From contig JBKPLX010000141.1 in assembly GCA_046731855.1 (NCBI GenBank), forward strand, positions 1-7,927: DNA of 7,927 nucleotides, read 5' to 3'. The position numbers and the translations under genes are program-made. The notes under the pieces were generated by a model, which did no database searches, was not told the origin of the DNA, and worked only from the letters and a program-made list of their open reading frames with translations. This stretch comes from Udaeobacter sp046731855 (lineage in GTDB: Bacteria > Verrucomicrobiota > Verrucomicrobiia > Chthoniobacterales > UBA10450). Shown one piece after another: positions 6,127 through 7,927 of the stretch. Numbering within the stretch: position 1 is the first letter of the stretch; each line of letters begins with the position of its first letter.

Positions 6127-6692
6127 TTGGAACTGTCCCGGCTTTTCGCTTCCGTCGCCAGTGTTTTCAACAGCGGCGTCCGAGAAAGCGGCAGTCGTCC
6201 GAACAAGTTTCCCAAGGCAAACGCCGGGTCGGCTTTCAATTTTTTCTCATCATGCACGCCGGCGATCCGCGCGAGCTCTGTCTCAAAATGCGAGATCGCG
6301 CGGGGCGTTGGACCGTTAGCATCAAGGTAACCGAAAGCCCTGCGCAATAGTGCGAACAGTTCTGGCTCTCGATGGTCTCGTTCCGTGCAAATCTCAATTA
6401 GCTCGACAAAATACGCCGCCGTCTGCATGCGCCGGTAACTAGTGCGAATCCCTGCAAACGGATTTTTCAGCACAACTTCGGTGAGCGTATGCAAATCCGA
6501 CTTTCTGCTTCGCACGATGGAAATTTCAGCTTCAAAAAATAAATCCAGCTTTCCCGCAAATGGACTTTTAGGGCGGCGCGCTCCTTTGGCGATTGTTTGA
6601 ATGCAACCGAACGACTCTGTGCACCATGAAATGATCAGGCTTGTGTCGCTGAACTTTCGTTTGCGAAGAAGGATTGCCTCTGTGCTTTCCAC
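6123..6692 (-). CDS. recO: DNA repair protein RecO, short form
   Basis: A 189-residue RecO. The N-terminal OB-fold region shows EAILLRKRKFSDTSLIISWCTE, then AKGARRPKSPFAGKLDLFFEAEI (35-57) and RKSDLHTLTE, all characteristic of the family. The helical C-terminal domain follows, with TAAYFVELIE and a conserved-looking SHFETELARIAG. RecO works with RecF and RecR in the cytoplasm to load RecA on SSB-coated single-stranded DNA and to anneal strands. It is about 50 residues shorter than common RecO proteins (about 240) and has no CxxC pairs, so the zinc-binding part is absent. The frame is intact, and the natural end overlaps the yceI ATG. The start is GTG 6690-6692. An in-frame TAA 9 bases upstream excludes anything longer, and no clear Shine-Dalgarno sequence is seen. 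It is probably the first gene of the minus-strand operon. Confidence 0.92.
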   Translation of the reverse strand: MESTEAILLRKRKFSDTSLIISWCTESFGCIQTIAKGARRPKSPFAGKLDLFFEAEISIVRSRKSDLHTLTEVVLKNPFAGIRTSYRRMQTAAYFVELIEICTERDHREPELFALLRRAFGYLDANGPTPRAISHFETELARIAGVHDEKKLKADPAFALGNLFGRLPLSRTPLLKTLATEAKSRDSSK

Positions 6693-6724
6693 ACTGCGAA
6701 ATTAGCACATTGAGACAGTTGTAG

Positions 6725-6769
6725 AGGTGCTTGTGTCAAGCACCTGCCTTGAATCGGCATTTGACACAA
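6725..6769. repeat. Nested inverted repeats in the recO/MFS intergenic region
   Basis: AGGTGCTT (6725-6732) and AAGCACCT (6738-6745) form a perfect 8-base stem with a 5-base loop. Overlapping it, TTGTGTCAA (6731-6739) and TTGACACAA (6761-6769) form a second perfect 9-base inverted repeat, which encloses TGCC (6745-6748) and GGCA (6756-6759). The first and second stems share bases and cannot form together. The region lies between two divergent genes, so it may be an operator, an RNA switch or a dispersed repeat. Confidence 0.55.
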
Positions 6770-6788
6770 ACGCGCTTGATTTTGCAAT
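6761..6788 (+). promoter_or_regulatory. Candidate sigma70-type promoter for the MFS gene
   Basis: TTGACA (6761-6766) is a perfect -35 hexamer. After 16 bases, TGCAAT (6783-6788) is a 4-of-6 match to the -10 consensus. Transcription would begin near 6795, about 20 bases before the ATG at 6816. The -35 lies within the right arm of the 9-base inverted repeat, so a protein bound there would block it. This call rests on pattern only. Confidence 0.3.
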
Positions 6789-6815
6789 TGCCAGCCTTGC
6801 CAGCCATCATGACTG

Positions 6816-7927
6816 ATGCCGACAACAACTACGGAAACCGCGCGTGTGCCCGAAGACGTCAGCGGGCGGCCACGACGCCTCCCCGTTGGTAGGGTGACCT
6901 GGCGGCATACGTTCCGCGCGCTGCGGCATCGGAATTATCGGCTGTTTTTTTGGGGGCAACTCGTATCACTTATTGGCACGTGGATGCAGCAAACCGCGAT
7001 GAGTTGGTTCGTTTACCAAATTACGAATTCAAAGCTCTTGCTGGGCGTCGTCGCCGCCATGGGATCCGCCCCGATGATGTTGTCCTCGATCTGGGGCGGC
7101 TCGCTCGCCGATCGTCATCCGAAGCGCTCGATCCTCGTCGCGACCCAAACAGCGCAGATGGTTTGCGCATTCTTCCTTGCAGCCGGTGTTTGGGCGGGTT
7201 TCGCCACGCCATCGTTCATTATTGTTATCGCTGCATTGAACGGCGTCGCCATGGGCTTCGATATGCCAGCGCGCCAGGCGTTCACAGTCGAAATGACAAG
7301 CCGTGAAGACTTACTAAACGCGATTTCACTCAACAGCTCGATCGTGAATGGCGCGCGTGTTGTCGGTCCATCGGTCGCTGGTTTACTGATTGGGTGGGTT
7401 GGCGTCGCAATGTGTTTTTTCCTAAACGGTCTGACGTTTGTTGCGGTGATTGCCGGTTTGCTGATGATGCGCCTTCCCCCGTTTCAACGGCTGGCGCATG
7501 TCGTCTCTGCCACTGAACACGCCTGGAACGGCATCGTATATTCACTGAGACATCAGCGAGTACGGACGATCCTGCTGCTCTTCCTCGCGGTGGGTGTGTT
7601 CGGATGGTCATATGGTGTGCTAATGCCAGCTTTCGCACGCGACGTGCTCGGTCGCGGTGCGAACGGTTACGGCATCCTGATGTCGGCGAGTGGAACCGGG
7701 GCGTTCATCGGTGCCCTGGTCGTTGCGACTTATGGGCACTTGTTTACGCCGCGAAGACTGGCGCTCGGCGGCGTCTGGATATTTTCGATCGCACTATTCG
7801 CCCTTTCGTTGAGCCGAAATTTCTACAGTTCCCTCGCCTTTCTTCTTGTTGCCGGATTTGGAATGCTCCTGTTTTTCTCCACGTCGAACACAGTGCTACA
7901 AACCATTGTGCCGGATGAAATGCGCGG
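6816..7927 (+). CDS. MFS transporter, DHA3/EntS-like exporter, 3' end outside window
   Basis: An open frame of 370 codons starts at ATG 6816-6818 and runs off the right edge. Its first 26 or so residues are a Pro/Arg/Thr-rich cytoplasmic tail. Residues 32-48 read ALRHRNYRLFFWGQLVS, leading into TM1. Motif A of the major facilitator superfamily is clear as GGSLADRHPKR (94-104) between TM2 and TM3. Next come FDMPARQAF (148-156) and NAISLNSSIVNGARVVGPSVAG, typical of the MFS_3/DHA3 exporters. The last visible residues, VPDEMR, match the conserved loop after TM10, so roughly 40-70 residues are probably missing. Homologues export siderophores, macrolides and other drugs by proton antiport. The substrate here is unknown. 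Another ATG at 6809 is out of frame and stops within about 30 codons. The gene is divergent from recO. Confidence 0.9.
   Translation, partial: MPTTTTETARVPEDVSGRPRRLPVGRVTWRHTFRALRHRNYRLFFWGQLVSLIGTWMQQTAMSWFVYQITNSKLLLGVVAAMGSAPMMLSSIWGGSLADRHPKRSILVATQTAQMVCAFFLAAGVWAGFATPSFIIVIAALNGVAMGFDMPARQAFTVEMTSREDLLNAISLNSSIVNGARVVGPSVAGLLIGWVGVAMCFFLNGLTFVAVIAGLLMMRLPPFQRLAHVVSATEHAWNGIVYSLRHQRVRTILLLFLAVGVFGWSYGVLMPAFARDVLGRGANGYGILMSASGTGAFIGALVVATYGHLFTPRRLALGGVWIFSIALFALSLSRNFYSSLAFLLVAGFGMLLFFSTSNTVLQTIVPDEMR

Noticed and set aside
6950..7306. Plus-strand 118-codon frame with an ATG or alternative start
   Set aside because: It is out of frame with the MFS exporter, whose frame shows clear family motifs across the whole stretch.
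7330..7638. Minus-strand frame of 102 codons opposite the MFS gene
   Set aside because: An Arg/His/Gln-rich composition with no domain features is typical of an antisense shadow of a GC-rich gene.
1..7927. CRISPR arrays, tRNA or rRNA genes, insertion sequences, phage or toxin-antitoxin systems
   Set aside because: I saw no regularly spaced repeats, no tRNA-like cloverleaf, no transposase or integrase motifs, and almost all of the sequence is accounted for by ordinary genes.

Overview
The window reads as a compact, moderately GC-rich bacterial chromosome segment with no sign of phage, plasmid or transposase genes. No marker in it fixes the taxonomy. The gene families (DUF3008, a LAT-like APC permease, YceI, a short RecO) and the style of its dispersed palindromic repeats suggest a soil Verrucomicrobiota relative (Spartobacteria/Chthoniobacterales-like), with Acidobacteriota as the main alternative. 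This is an inference from familiarity, not from a search.

Layout, left to right. (1) The 5' part of a secreted hypothetical protein on the minus strand (1-291). (2) A divergent plus-strand DUF4239 membrane protein (306-1163). (3) A long minus-strand block, listed here in transcription order from right to left: recO (6692-6123), a yceI-family gene (6126-5548), an intergenic palindromic repeat (5524-5436), pxpB (5432-4713), pxpC (4703-3735), pxpA (3738-2983), an APC-family permease (2986-1406) and a small DUF3008 gene (1387-1199). (4) A 123-base divergent intergenic region (6693-6815) holding nested inverted repeats. (5) A plus-strand MFS exporter-like gene (6816 to the right edge), cut by the window end.

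The core is the ATP-dependent 5-oxoprolinase complex PxpABC, which opens 5-oxoproline (pyroglutamate) to glutamate. The order pxpB-pxpC-pxpA matches that in E. coli. pxpC/pxpA overlap in ATGA and pxpA/permease in GTGA, so the permease appears translationally coupled to the enzyme and is a candidate supplier of 5-oxoproline or a related amino acid. recO and yceI also overlap in ATGA.

The least ordinary signal is repeat biology. Two copies of one palindromic element (22 of 26 positions identical) sit inside pxpB and pxpC, in opposite orientation relative to transcription. Each keeps its reading frame open and encodes what looks like an interdomain linker. A second, larger palindromic family fills the yceI-pxpB gap, and a third inverted-repeat structure lies upstream of recO and the MFS gene.
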